DNA from: Roseiarcus sp049509635
GTDB taxonomy: Bacteria; Pseudomonadota; Alphaproteobacteria; Rhizobiales; Beijerinckiaceae
Assembly: GCA_049509635.1 (NCBI GenBank)
Contig: JBEKZS010000003.1
Location: 1-62,344, forward strand
Direction of reading: 5' to 3'
DNA length: 62,344 bases
This document shows, one piece after another, positions 27,097 through 37,488 of this stretch. The notes beneath the pieces are model-generated. The model saw only the letters and a list, made by a program, of their open reading frames with translations. It had not been told where the DNA came from and did no database searches. How positions within the stretch are numbered: the first letter of the stretch is position 1; each line of letters begins with the position of its first letter. The position numbers and the translations under genes were made by a program.

Positions 27097-28539
27097 TCAA
27101 GCCGCTTCCGCCGCCAGCCGCTTGGCCTTGTCGACCGCCTGCTCGATCGTGCCGACCATGTAGAAGGCCGCTTCCGGCAGGCTGTCGTATTTGCCTTCGA
27201 TGATGCCCTTGAAGCCCTTCACCGTATCCTCGATCTTCACCTGCACGCCGGGCGAGCCGGTGAACACCGCAGCGACGTCGAACGGCTGCGACAGGAACCG
27301 CTCGATCTTGCGCGCGCGCGCGACCGTCAGCTTGTCCTCTTCGGACAGCTCGTCCATGCCGAGAATCGCGATGATGTCCTGCAGCGCCTTGTAGCGCTGT
27401 AGGACCTGCTGGACCTGGCGCGCGACATTGTAGTGCTCCTCGCCGACGACGGCGGCGGTCAGCATCCGCGAGGTCGAGTCGAGCGGATCGACCGCGGGAT
27501 AGATGCCTTTTTCCGAGATCGCGCGCGACAGCACGGTGGTCGCGTCGAGATGGGCGAAGGAGGTCGCCGGCGCCGGATCGGTCAAATCGTCGGCGGGCAC
27601 GTAGATCGCCTGCACCGAGGTGATCGAGCCCTTGGTCGTGGTGGTGATGCGCTCCTGCAGCGCGCCCATGTCGGTGGCGAGCGTCGGCTGGTAGCCGACC
27701 GCGGACGGGATGCGCCCGAGCAGCGCCGAGACTTCCGAACCGGCCTGGGTGAAGCGGAAGATGTTGTCGACGAAGAACAGCACGTCCTGGCCCTGGTCGC
27801 GGAAATGTTCGGCGACGGTGAGGCCCGACAGCGCCACCCGCATGCGCGCGCCCGGCGGCTCGTTCATCTGGCCGAACACCAGCGCGCATTTCGACTTGAC
27901 GTCGGGGTCGGGGTGATGCGGATCGGCGTTGACCTTGGATTCGATGAATTCGTGGTAGAGGTCGTTGCCCTCGCGGGTGCGCTCGCCGACGCCGGCGAAC
28001 ACCGAATTGCCGCCATGGGTCTTGGCGACATTGTTGATGAGCTCCTGGATCAGCACGGTCTTGCCGACCCCGGCGCCGCCGAACAGGCCGATCTTGCCGC
28101 CCTTGGCGTAGGGCGCGAGGAGATCGACGACCTTGATGCCGGTGACGAGGATCTGCGCCTCGGTCGATTGCTCGGCGTAGCTCGGCGTCGGCTGGTGAAT
28201 CGCCCGGCGCGCCTCGGCGACGATCGGGCCCGCCTCGTCGACCGGCTCGCCGATCACGTTCATGATCCGCCCGAGCGTGCCGGCGCCGACCGGCACCGAA
28301 ATCGGCACGCCGGTGTCGGTCACGTCCTGGCCGCGCACGAGCCCTTCGGAAATGTCCATCGCGATGCAGCGCACCGAACTCTCGCCCAGATGCTGGGCGA
28401 CCTCGAGCACGAGCCGGTTGCCGTTGTTGATCGTCTCGAGCGCGTTGAGAATCTCGGGCAGGTGGCCGTCGAACTTCACGTCGACGACGGCGCCGATCAC
28501 CTGGGTGACGCGGCCGGTCGGTCTGTTGGCGTTCGCCAT
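27097..28539 (-). CDS. atpD: F1 ATP synthase beta subunit
   Basis: The 480-residue protein contains the Walker A motif GLFGGAGVGKTVLIQEL, GVGERTREGNDLY with the catalytic glutamate, Walker B region LFFVDNIFRFTQAGSEVSALLGR and the ATP synthase alpha/beta signature PAVDPLDSTSR. It carries the catalytic nucleotide sites of the F1 hexamer, making ATP at the inner membrane. A short N-terminal addition (MANANRPTG) precedes the typical RVTQVIGAVVDVKF. It lies 51 bp after atpG. Confidence 0.97.
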   Translation of the reverse strand: MANANRPTGRVTQVIGAVVDVKFDGHLPEILNALETINNGNRLVLEVAQHLGESSVRCIAMDISEGLVRGQDVTDTGVPISVPVGAGTLGRIMNVIGEPVDEAGPIVAEARRAIHQPTPSYAEQSTEAQILVTGIKVVDLLAPYAKGGKIGLFGGAGVGKTVLIQELINNVAKTHGGNSVFAGVGERTREGNDLYHEFIESKVNADPHHPDPDVKSKCALVFGQMNEPPGARMRVALSGLTVAEHFRDQGQDVLFFVDNIFRFTQAGSEVSALLGRIPSAVGYQPTLATDMGALQERITTTTKGSITSVQAIYVPADDLTDPAPATSFAHLDATTVLSRAISEKGIYPAVDPLDSTSRMLTAAVVGEEHYNVARQVQQVLQRYKALQDIIAILGMDELSEEDKLTVARARKIERFLSQPFDVAAVFTGSPGVQVKIEDTVKGFKGIIEGKYDSLPEAAFYMVGTIEQAVDKAKRLAAEAA

Positions 28540-28590
28540 GTGGTCGTCCTCGCTACGGTGGGGCCGGCGGTCAGGCGCGGCGGTCAGGGC

Positions 28591-29457
28591 TCACAGCGCC
28601 TCGGCGCCCGAGATGATTTCGATCAGTTCCTTGGTGATCATCGCCTGGCGCGTGCGGTTGTAGCGCTGGGTCAGCTTGCGGATCATGTCGCCGGCGTTGC
28701 GCGTCGCATTGTCCATCGCGCTCATCTGCGAGCCGTAGAACGAGGCCATGTTTTCGAGCAGCGCGCGATAGATGCGCACCGCCACCGCGCTCGGCAGCAA
28801 TTGTTCGAGGATCTCGCCTTCCTCGGGCTCATAGTCGTAGGCCGGCGCGTCCTCGTCGGTCTTCTCGAATTCGGGCGGGATCAATTGCTGGGCGGTCGGA
28901 ACCTGCGCGATCACCGACTTGAACCGCGCGTAGAACAGGGTGCAGACGTCGAACTCGCCGCCCTCGAACAGATCGAGCACCTTGCGCGCGATCGGCTGGG
29001 CGTTGGCGTAGCCGAGCGTGCGCACGCTGCGCAGTTCGATCACCTCGATGATCTGCTTCTCGAAATTGCGCCGCAGCTGGTCGAAGCCCTTCTTGCCGAC
29101 GCAGAGGATCTTGACCGTCCTGCCCTGGCCGATCAGCGCGTTGGCGCGCTCGCGCGCGAGCCGAACGATCGACGTGTTGAAGGCGCCGCAGAGACCGCGC
29201 TCGCCGGTGCAGACCAGCAGGAGATGCGTCTGCTGGGCGCCGGTCCCGATCAGCAACCGCGGCCCCCGGGCGTCGCCGGCGCCGCCGGCGAGATTGGCCA
29301 GCACGGTCTCGATGCGCTCGGCGTAGGGGCGCGCGGATTCGGCCGCCGCCTGCGCGCGCCGCAACTTGGCGACCGCGACCATCTGCATCGCCTTGGTGAT
29401 CTTCTGCGTCGACTTGACGGAGGCGATCCGGTTTCGCAGATCCTTCAGGGACGGCAT
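28591..29457 (-). CDS. atpG: F1 ATP synthase gamma subunit
   Basis: The 288-residue protein opens MPSLKDLRNRIASVKSTQKITKAMQMVAVAKLRRAQ, the conserved N-terminal helix of gamma, and ends with the signature SQMSAMDNATRNAGDMIRKLTQRYNRTRQAMITKELIEIISGAEAL. The two long helices form the rotating shaft inside the alpha-beta hexamer. LVCTGERGLCGAFN matches the conserved beta-strand core. It lies 53 bp downstream of atpA; a small palindromic repeat sits in that gap. Confidence 0.97.
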   Translation of the reverse strand: MPSLKDLRNRIASVKSTQKITKAMQMVAVAKLRRAQAAAESARPYAERIETVLANLAGGAGDARGPRLLIGTGAQQTHLLLVCTGERGLCGAFNTSIVRLARERANALIGQGRTVKILCVGKKGFDQLRRNFEKQIIEVIELRSVRTLGYANAQPIARKVLDLFEGGEFDVCTLFYARFKSVIAQVPTAQQLIPPEFEKTDEDAPAYDYEPEEGEILEQLLPSAVAVRIYRALLENMASFYGSQMSAMDNATRNAGDMIRKLTQRYNRTRQAMITKELIEIISGAEAL

Positions 29458-29479
29458 CGCTCGAGATTCTCCACACGGG

Positions 29480-29507
29480 TTCCCGCCCCCACAAGGGGAA
29501 GGGAGAA
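29480..29507 (-). repeat. Short GC palindrome between atpA and atpG
   Basis: A CCCC-ACAA-GGGG core (29487-29498) flanked by TTCCC and GGGAG resembles the small palindromic intergenic repeats common in Rhizobiales (the type with CCCCTTGTGGGG). It occupies most of the atpA-atpG gap and could form a stem in the atp mRNA. Confidence 0.45.
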
Positions 29508-29510
29508 ATT

Positions 29511-31039
<1,529 letters not shown>

Positions 31040-31040
<1 letters not shown>

Positions 31041-31603
31041 CAGCCGACCTCTTTCATGCGGGTTCGAATTGAATTGAGCTTGGTCTTCAGCGAGCCGTCG
31101 ACCATCCGCGAGCCCAACTTGACGATCAGCCCGCCGATGATCGCGGGCTCGACCTTGACCGAAATTTCGACGTCCTTGCCGCCCGTCACGCCCTTGAGCG
31201 CGTCCTTGATCGCCGCGACATGCGCGTCCGACAGCGCGGCCGCGGTGGTCACCTCGGCGCGGGCGACGCCACGCCAGGAATCGTAGAGCTTGCCGTAATC
31301 GGCGATCATGTCGCGGATTGCGAACAGCCGGCGCTTGGCCGCGACGAGCTTGATGAAATTGGCGGCGATACCGGAAATCCCCGCCCTGTCGAGCAATGCG
31401 CCGAGCGCCTGGACCTGTTCGGCGGCGGAGAACACCGGGCTGCGGACGAGGCGCGCGAGATCCGGACTCTCCGCGATCATGGCGTCGAAAGCCTTCAGGG
31501 CGGCGGCGACCTGGTCAGTCTCCAGCCGCTCGGCGGCCAAGGAAAACAGCGCCGACGCATAGCGTCCCGCCATTCCCGAAACGATGTTTTCCTCGTGCGA
31601 CAA
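31040..31603 (-). CDS. atpH: F1 ATP synthase delta subunit
   Basis: I place the start at the TTG at 31601-31603, giving 187 residues (M)SHEENIVSGMAGRYASALF, the usual length for Rhizobiales. A GGAGAG ribosome binding site lies about 9 bp upstream, while the longer ATG frame and the internal ATG at 31573 have poorer support. The sequence shows the delta-subunit helices and the signature region VTTAAALSDAHVAAIKDALKG and GLIVKLGSRMVDGSLKTKL. Delta joins the top of F1 to the peripheral stalk b subunits. It heads the atpHAGDC operon; F0 genes are elsewhere, as usual in Alphaproteobacteria. Confidence 0.92.
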
Positions 31604-31842
31604 TGTGGTCGGTCTCTCCGGCAACTCCTCAGATTCGCAGCCGCGCGGCGGCTCCGAACCCTGGGACTCGTCCGAACGCCGGACTCGAAGGTGGGAAGCC
31701 TCACGGAGAGGCGCGCGCCCCCAGCGCCTCAAGTCGGGCGTTGCCTAACATAGCCGTTTTGGCCGCGCAACCCGACTTCGCGTCCGGTCGCGCCAACCCG
31801 CCGAACGCCTGCGGAGGCCCGTTCGGCGGGTCAGACCGCGCC

Positions 31843-32517
31843 CTACAGACCGACCGCCTTTTCCAGCTTGTCGCTCGCGGCCTCCAGGGTATCGGCCACG
31901 AGCGACCCCTCGCGGGTTTCGGCCCGCAGGATTACGGGATCGTCGGCCTTCAGCAAGGCGATCGTCTTGCGCACCCGGCCGATCGCGGTCTTCACCGCCT
32001 GCGCGGCTTCCGCGACCGTCCTTGCGGCGCGCACCCGCCTGGCGGCGTCGGCGACGATCGTCGGCAGCGAACGCAAGGCAGGCGGCAGGCGCGGCGCGAC
32101 ATCGCGCAACGCCTGGGCGTATCGATCGAGGGCGTCGGCGACGCAGCGGAGCGTTTCGTCCCTGCAGACCGTAATCGCGTCCGCCGCCTGCCGGGACAGG
32201 GCCGCCAAATCCTGTTCGACATCGCCCGATCGGGAGGTCGCCTCGCGCCCCGCGTGCGCGGCGGGGGCCGAAGAAATCGAGGCGGCGGCCGGCGGCGCGG
32301 CGACTGGCGCGTTCGGCGGCGCGGCGACTGGCGCATTCGGCGGCGCGGCGACCGGTCCGTTCGGCGGGGCGGGGACATGTCCGACCGGCGGCGCCGGATT
32401 GTGGCCGACCGGCGCGGCCGTCTGCGCGCGCGTGAGCCCGGCGCCGCCCGACAGCCCCGCCAGCGCGGCGGCGAGCAGGATGTTGCGCGCGCGGCCGGAT
32501 CGTACCCACTCCGTCAT
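31843..32517 (-). CDS. Exported Pro/Ala-repeat protein of unknown function
   Basis: From the ATG at 32515-32517 the product has 224 residues with a signal peptide (about 1-32, ILLAAALAGLSGGAGLTRAQ region). Residues 34-80 are Pro/Ala-rich with an 8-residue repeat (GPVAAPPN, APVAAPPN), encoded by a 24-bp DNA repeat. The C-terminal 140 residues are alpha-helical looking, with two cysteines (CRDETLRC) and no known family. It could be a periplasmic protein with a flexible wall- or membrane-spanning linker, which is inference. A 239-bp gap before atpH probably contains the atp operon promoter, so the genes are likely separate transcripts. Confidence 0.65.
   Translation of the reverse strand: MTEWVRSGRARNILLAAALAGLSGGAGLTRAQTAAPVGHNPAPPVGHVPAPPNGPVAAPPNAPVAAPPNAPVAAPPAAASISSAPAAHAGREATSRSGDVEQDLAALSRQAADAITVCRDETLRCVADALDRYAQALRDVAPRLPPALRSLPTIVADAARRVRAARTVAEAAQAVKTAIGRVRKTIALLKADDPVILRAETREGSLVADTLEAASDKLEKAVGL
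32291..32362 (-). repeat. 24-bp tandem repeat in the Pro/Ala linker
   Basis: Three copies of a 24-bp unit start at 32291, 32315 and 32339, with a degenerate fourth after 32362. Copies one and two differ at a single base; the third has three differences. They encode (A/G)PVAAPPN. Confidence 0.8.
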
Positions 32518-32808
32518 CGGACGCCCCCAACCCGGCCGACGGCCGCACACAACCGCCAGGACCTTGTCGCCGCGGACGAGTTTTGGCAATGCGAGCCGCC
32601 GGGACGGCCGACCCGGGGCAGGCGCGCCGCGCGCGGAACGGATTGATCCCGGCGCCGCGGCGGCGGCGATCCGGTCTGATCGACGACCCGCCGCGGGTCG
32701 GAGCTGCGGCGGATGGTCGCGTCGAACCCGGCCCGGCAGGCCGCTTTCGCCATTGCCGGGCCCGGCCGCCAGCCTATATCGGAGCGATACCTGAACCGGG
32801 AGGCCGAG

Positions 32809-33042
32809 ATGTTACGCGGAATCTTGAAAGCCGGCGCTTTTCTCGTCCTGCTGTCGGCGTCGGGCGGCGCCTATGCGGACGACCCTACGGCCGTGCTGCT
32901 GCAGGAAAGGGGCGACGCCCCGATCTATCCTGGACCTTTGCCCGAATTCACCGAAGGCGGGCTATGCTATCAGGGCATGCACTCGGAACCGTTTCCGAAC
33001 ATTAGCGGCTTCCGGTGCGTCCGCGACCGAAATCTGCGATAG
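32809..33042 (+). CDS. Small exported protein of unknown function
   Basis: The ATG at 32809 follows a GGGAGG ribosome binding site by 5 bp, giving 77 residues. A signal peptide (MLRGILKAGAFLVLLSASGGAYA, cleavage near 23) is followed by a short mature part of about 54 residues rich in Gly/Pro with two cysteines (53 and 70) that could form a disulfide. I do not recognise the family. It precedes the HiPIP gene by 171 bp on the same strand. Confidence 0.6.
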   Translation: MLRGILKAGAFLVLLSASGGAYADDPTAVLLQERGDAPIYPGPLPEFTEGGLCYQGMHSEPFPNISGFRCVRDRNLR

Positions 33043-33213
33043 CGACGCCGGTTGCGCCGCGCCGCGGTCTTCGGCTCAGCGCGGAGTTAACCTCTTGCTG
33101 GCGGCGGGATCGCGTGGGCGCGAATTTCGGTTGGCAAATCCGCACGGCTGACGGATTGTTGACCGGCGTCGACGAGTCGGCGTCGGCGTCCTGGATCGGA
33201 AAGGCGATGGTGC

Positions 33214-33480
33214 ATGAGCAAGAGTGAAGGCATGTCAGGCGTCAACAGACGCCACCTCGTGTTGGCGGCGGTCGGGGCCGCGCCGTTGCTGGCCCTTTCG
33301 TCGACGATCGCCGAGGCCAAGATGGCGCAGACGGCGGTCGGCTATCAGGACGAGCCGAAAGACGGCAAGCAGTGCAGCGGATGCAATTTCTACATCGACC
33401 CCAACGCCTGCAAGGTCGTCGACGGCGAGATCAAGCCGACCGGCTACTGCAAGCTGTGGAACAAGAAAGCCGCGAGCTGA
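33214..33480 (+). CDS. High-potential iron-sulfur protein (HiPIP) with Tat signal
   Basis: The 88-residue precursor has a twin-arginine motif (NRRHLVLAAVGAAPLLAL, R12-R13), as expected for a protein that folds around a 4Fe-4S cluster before export. The mature part has four cysteines C54, C57, C66 and C79 in the HiPIP pattern CxxC-x8-C-x12-C, with the typical flanks YQDEPKDGKQCSGC and GYCKLW. HiPIPs carry electrons in the periplasm, for example to photosynthetic reaction centres or terminal oxidases; no reaction-centre genes are seen here. The first ATG is preceded by GGAAAGG. The gene converges on preA, 24 bp away. Confidence 0.9.
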   Translation: MSKSEGMSGVNRRHLVLAAVGAAPLLALSSTIAEAKMAQTAVGYQDEPKDGKQCSGCNFYIDPNACKVVDGEIKPTGYCKLWNKKAAS

Positions 33481-33504
33481 CGGATCGGGCGGCGGGCGCG
33501 CGGT

Positions 33505-34818
33505 CTACTCCGCCGCCGCCTTCGCCGCCGCGGGATTGTTCGGATGAACCGTCCAGTCCGCCGGCGGCCGCCCGTAATCGAGTCCGGTCCGCGGATCGAT
33601 TCCTTCGGTCTTGTGGACCAGGGCGATGCAGTCCTCGACCGGACATACGAGCACGCACAGATTGCAGCCGACGCATTCGGCGTCATTGACGACAAACCTG
33701 CGCTGGCCGTCGACCATCGCGAAGATCGCCTGGTGCGAGGTGTCCTCGCAGACGATGTGGCAGCGCCCGCATTTGATGCACAGTTCCTGATCGATCTCGG
33801 CCTTGGCGACATAGTTGAGGTTGAGGCGCTGCCAGTCCGTGACGTTGGGCACGGCGCGGCCGCGAAAGTCCTCGATCGTCCGATAGCCCTTGGCCGCCAT
33901 GTAGTTGGAGAGGCCCGAGATCATCTCCTGGACGATCTTGAAGCCATAGGTCATCGCCGCGGTGCAGACCTGGACGTTGCCGGCGCCCAGGGCGATGAAC
34001 TCCGCCGCGTCGCGCCAGGTGGTGACGCCGCCGATCGCCGAGATCGGCAGGCCGCGGGTCTCCTCGTCGCGCGCGATCTCGGAGACCATCGAAAGCGCGA
34101 TCGGCTTGACCGCCGGCCCGCACATGCCGCCATGGGTGCCCTTGCCGTCGACGTGATGCATCGGCGCGAAGGCGTCGAGATCGACGCCCATGATCGAGTT
34201 GATCGTGTTGATCAGCGAGACCGCGTCGGCGCCCCCGGTCCTGGCCGCGCGCGCGGGGCGGCGAATGTCGGTGATGTTGGGGGTCAGCTTGACGATGACC
34301 GGCATGCGCGTATGCGCCTTGCACCAGCGCGCGACCATCTCGATGTATTCGGGGACCTGGCCGACCGCCGAGCCCATGCCGCGCTCCGACATGCCGTGCG
34401 GGCAGCCGAAGTTGAGCTCGACGCCGTCGCATTCGGTCTCCTCGACCCGGGCGAGAATCGTCTTCCAGGAGTCCTCGTCGCAGGGCACCATCAGCGAGGT
34501 GACCAGCGCGCGGTCGGGCCATTTGCGCTTGACCTCCTTGATCTCCTGCAAATTGATCTCGAGGTCGCGGTCGGTGATCAGTTCGATGTTGTTGAACGCG
34601 ATCAGCCGGCGATCCCCGGCGTAGACGGCGCCGTAGCGCGCGCCGGACACGTTGACGACCGGCGGCCCCGCCTCGCCGAGCGTCTTCCAGACCACGCCGC
34701 CCCAGCCGGCGCGAAACGCCCGCTCGACATTGGTCTTGCGGTCGGTCGGCGGCGCGGAGGCGAGCCAGAACGGGTTCGGCGACTTGATGCCGAGAAAATC
34801 GGCGCTGAGATCGACCAT
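33505..34818 (-). CDS. preA: NAD-dependent dihydropyrimidine dehydrogenase, catalytic subunit PreA
   Basis: The 437-residue protein has a dihydroorotate-dehydrogenase-like FMN TIM barrel (MVDLSADFLGIKSPNPFWLASAPPT..., catalytic cysteine region NFGCPHGMSERGMGSAVGQ, AIGGVTTWRDAAEFIALGAGNVQVCTAAM), then a C-terminal two 4Fe-4S ferredoxin module (CIKCGRCHIVC and CVGCNLCVLVCPVEDC). It matches E. coli PreA and the C-terminal half of mammalian DPD. With PreT it reduces uracil and thymine to the dihydro forms in reductive pyrimidine breakdown. It lies 12 bp after preT; hydantoinase-type downstream enzymes are not in this window. Confidence 0.95.
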   Translation of the reverse strand: MVDLSADFLGIKSPNPFWLASAPPTDRKTNVERAFRAGWGGVVWKTLGEAGPPVVNVSGARYGAVYAGDRRLIAFNNIELITDRDLEINLQEIKEVKRKWPDRALVTSLMVPCDEDSWKTILARVEETECDGVELNFGCPHGMSERGMGSAVGQVPEYIEMVARWCKAHTRMPVIVKLTPNITDIRRPARAARTGGADAVSLINTINSIMGVDLDAFAPMHHVDGKGTHGGMCGPAVKPIALSMVSEIARDEETRGLPISAIGGVTTWRDAAEFIALGAGNVQVCTAAMTYGFKIVQEMISGLSNYMAAKGYRTIEDFRGRAVPNVTDWQRLNLNYVAKAEIDQELCIKCGRCHIVCEDTSHQAIFAMVDGQRRFVVNDAECVGCNLCVLVCPVEDCIALVHKTEGIDPRTGLDYGRPPADWTVHPNNPAAAKAAAE

Positions 34819-34830
34819 TCGCGTGCTCCT

Positions 34831-36201
34831 TCAGCTCTTGGGCGCGGCGCGTAGCGCCGCATCGATCGAACGCGCCGCCTGCTTGCCGTCCTCGACCGCG
34901 CCGACGGTCAGATCCTGGCCGCCATAGACGCAGTCGCCGCCCGCCCAGATCCCGGGTTCGCTGGTGCGCCGCTCGGCGTCGACGAGGATGCGGCCGTCCC
35001 TCCCCTCGAGCGCGGCCTCGCCGCCGAACGAGGCCGGGGTCAGCAATTGGCCGATCGCGCTGAACACCATGTCGGCCTCGATGCGGAAGGATTCGCCGGC
35101 GCCGACCAGCCGGCCGTTCTCCTCGCGCGTGCGTTCGAACACGACGCCGCTGACCTCCTCGCCATGGCCCTCGAGCGCGACCGGGCGCGCCCAGGTCCGG
35201 ATCAGCACGCCGCGGGTCTGGGCGAGATCCTGTTCATAGCCGCTCGCCTTCATGTGCTCCTGGCCGCGCCGGTAGACGATGGTGACGAGTTCGGCGCCGA
35301 GCAGCTTCGACTGGACGGCGACGTCGACCGCGGTCATGCCGCCGCCGATCACGACCACGCGCCGCCCCACGGGCAGCGCCGCGAGTTGCTCGGCCTGGCG
35401 CAGTCGCGCGATATAGTCGACCGCGTCGACCACGTTGGCGAGCGCCGCCTCGCCGGTGAGGCCGAGCTTGTTGACCGCGGCCAGGCCGAGGCCGAGGAAC
35501 ACCGCGTCGTAGTCCCGCCTCAGGCTCGCCAGATCGACGTCGCGGCCCAGCGCGACGCCGTGCTTTAGTTCGATGCCGCCGATCGAGAGGATGAATTCGA
35601 CCTCCTTCTGGGCGAAGCCGCCGGGCGTCTTGTAGGCGGCGATGCCGTATTCGTTGAGGCCGGCCGGCTTGTCGCGCGCCTCGAACACCGTCACCGCGTG
35701 GCCCGCCACCGCGAGCGCATGGGCGCAGGACAGGCCCGCGGGGCCGGCGCCGACGACGGCGACCCGCTTTCCGGTCGGCGCGGCGCGGGTGAAGGGATTC
35801 CGGCCCGTCGCCATGATCGCGTCGGTCGCATAGCGCTGGAGCAGGCCGATGCGCACCGGCTTGCCTTCCGCCGTCTCGCGCACGCAGGCTTCCTGGCACA
35901 GCGTCTCGGTCGGGCACACGCGGGCGCACATGCCGCCCATGATGTTCTCTTCGAGGATCGTGCGCGCGGCGCCGAGCGGATTGTCCGACGCGATCTCGCG
36001 GATGAACAGCGGGATGTCGATCGAGGTCGGACAGGCCTGCTGGCAGGGCGCGTCGTAGCAGAAGTAGCAACGGTCGGCCTCGACCAGCGCCTCGTGGCGG
36101 CTGAGCGGGGGATGCAGGTCGCCGAAATTCTCGGCGAGCGCGTCGGGATCGAGGAGGCCGGCGGCGACGCGCGGCCGGTTCGTCTCTTGGGCGATCGTCA
36201 T
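34831..36201 (-). CDS. preT: NAD-dependent dihydropyrimidine dehydrogenase, FAD/FeS subunit PreT
   Basis: The product starts at the ATG at 36199-36201 (MTIAQETNRPRVAAGLLDPD), giving 456 residues. N-terminal cysteines in YFCYDAPCQQACPTSIDIP and GGMCARVCPTETLCQEACVR bind two 4Fe-4S clusters, and two Rossmann domains follow: FAD-binding VAVVGAGPAGLSCAHALAV and NAD-binding VVVIGGGMTAVDVAVQS, with IWAGGDCVYGGQDLTVGAVEDGK at the end. It passes electrons from NAD(P)H to PreA. It is the first gene of preTA and has a RutR-like palindrome 38 bp upstream. Confidence 0.94.
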   Translation of the reverse strand: MTIAQETNRPRVAAGLLDPDALAENFGDLHPPLSRHEALVEADRCYFCYDAPCQQACPTSIDIPLFIREIASDNPLGAARTILEENIMGGMCARVCPTETLCQEACVRETAEGKPVRIGLLQRYATDAIMATGRNPFTRAAPTGKRVAVVGAGPAGLSCAHALAVAGHAVTVFEARDKPAGLNEYGIAAYKTPGGFAQKEVEFILSIGGIELKHGVALGRDVDLASLRRDYDAVFLGLGLAAVNKLGLTGEAALANVVDAVDYIARLRQAEQLAALPVGRRVVVIGGGMTAVDVAVQSKLLGAELVTIVYRRGQEHMKASGYEQDLAQTRGVLIRTWARPVALEGHGEEVSGVVFERTREENGRLVGAGESFRIEADMVFSAIGQLLTPASFGGEAALEGRDGRILVDAERRTSEPGIWAGGDCVYGGQDLTVGAVEDGKQAARSIDAALRAAPKS

Positions 36202-36238
36202 GCAAGCCCCCGGTCTGCCGCCGCGGCGCAGCCAAATC

Positions 36239-36254
36239 TTGACCAAACGGTCAG
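36239..36254. promoter_or_regulatory. RutR-type operator candidate upstream of preT
   Basis: The palindrome reads TTGACCA-AA-CGGTCAG. RutR, the TetR-family pyrimidine sensor, recognises TTGACCA-N2-TGGTCAA; this site matches 12 of 14 defined positions. It sits 38 bp upstream of preT, where it could block transcription until uracil or thymine is present. Confidence 0.55.
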
Positions 36255-36483
36255 GAGGCTCGCGCGCGGTCGCGGGCTTGTCAAGTCGCCGGGTCGGGCA
36301 ATCGCGCCGGCGCCGAAACTTCGGGCGCCGGCGCCTCCGCGATAGTCCGCCCACCCGCGGCCGCGCATCCTTGGTCGACGGCCGCGACTTTGGTAGGGTG
36401 CCAGACTGACCGCAAGGGGGCGCCTTGAGTTCCGCACGAGCCGCGAATCGAACATGGCGGGCGTTCCACGGGCGTCGGGCGCG

Positions 36484-37488
36484 ATGACGGTCGATATCGG
36501 CGCCGAGGATCGCGTGCTCGTCACCGGCGCTTCAGGGTTCGTCGGCTCGGCGGTCGCCGCGGCGTTGCACGCGGGAGGGAAATCCGTCCGCGCGCTGTTG
36601 CGCCCGACCAGCCCGCGCGGCGCCCTGCCGCCCGGCGTCGAGATCGCCATCGGCGACCTGCGCGATCCCGCCGCCATGAAGGCTGCGATGCAGGGGGTGC
36701 GCTATCTCTTCCACGTCGCCGCCGACTACCGGCTATGGGCGCGCGATCCACGGGAGATCGTCGCCGCCAATGTCGAGGGCACGCGCAACGCGATGGAGGC
36801 CGCCGCGGCCGCGGGCGTCGCGCGGATCGTCTATACGAGCAGCGTCGCGACCCTCGCGCTGCGCACGGGCGCGATCGGCGACGAGCGCGCCGGTCTCGAC
36901 GAGGCGCAGGCGATCGGCGCCTACAAGCGCAGCAAGGTCGCCGCAGAGCGCCTGGTCGAGCGCATGATCGCGCAGGGGCTCCCCGCTGTCATCGTCAATC
37001 CATCGACCCCGATCGGTCCGCGCGACCGTCGGCCGACCCCGACCGGGCGGATTCTGGTGGAGGCGGCGAATGGGCGCATGCCCGCCTACGTCGACACCGG
37101 GCTGAACCTCGTCCATGTCGACGACGTCGCCGCCGGCCATCTGGCCGCGCTCGCGCGCGGGCGCATCGGCGAGCGCTACATTCTGGGCGGCGACAATGTC
37201 GCGTTCGGCGACCTGCTCGCGGCGATCGCCGCCGCGATGGGCCGCAAGCCGCCGCGCGTCAGGCTGCCGCGCGCCCCGCTGTTTCCGCTGGCCTTCGCCG
37301 CCGAAGCCGTCGCGCGATTCACCGGCCGGGAGCCGTTCATCACCGCGGACGGCCTGCGGATGGCGAAGAACCGCATGTACTTCAGTTCGTCGAAGGCCGA
37401 GCGCGAGATCGACTATGTCCACCGGCCCTGGCGCGAGGGGCTCGACGACGCGCTCGCCTGGTTCCGGGGAGAGGGCCTGATCCCATGA
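36484..37488 (+). CDS. hpnA: Hopanoid-associated NAD-dependent epimerase/dehydratase HpnA
   Basis: The protein is an extended SDR: VLVTGASGFVGSAVAAALHAGG (NAD loop), VIYTSSVATLA-type segment VYTSSVATLAL, and active-site YKRSK. From the ATG at 36484 it has 334 residues; an in-frame ATG at 36454 would add ten (MAGVPRASGA) but neither has a strong ribosome binding site. HpnA is named for its constant place in hopanoid clusters; its reaction is proposed to be on a nucleotide sugar or hopanoid side chain and is not proven. Its stop overlaps the hpnB start as ATGA. Confidence 0.88.
   Translation: MTVDIGAEDRVLVTGASGFVGSAVAAALHAGGKSVRALLRPTSPRGALPPGVEIAIGDLRDPAAMKAAMQGVRYLFHVAADYRLWARDPREIVAANVEGTRNAMEAAAAAGVARIVYTSSVATLALRTGAIGDERAGLDEAQAIGAYKRSKVAAERLVERMIAQGLPAVIVNPSTPIGPRDRRPTPTGRILVEAANGRMPAYVDTGLNLVHVDDVAAGHLAALARGRIGERYILGGDNVAFGDLLAAIAAAMGRKPPRVRLPRAPLFPLAFAAEAVARFTGREPFITADGLRMAKNRMYFSSSKAEREIDYVHRPWREGLDDALAWFRGEGLIP

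Noticed and set aside
33086..33092. TTAACC half-site upstream of the HiPIP gene as a CtrA box
   Set aside because: There is no second half at the required spacing.
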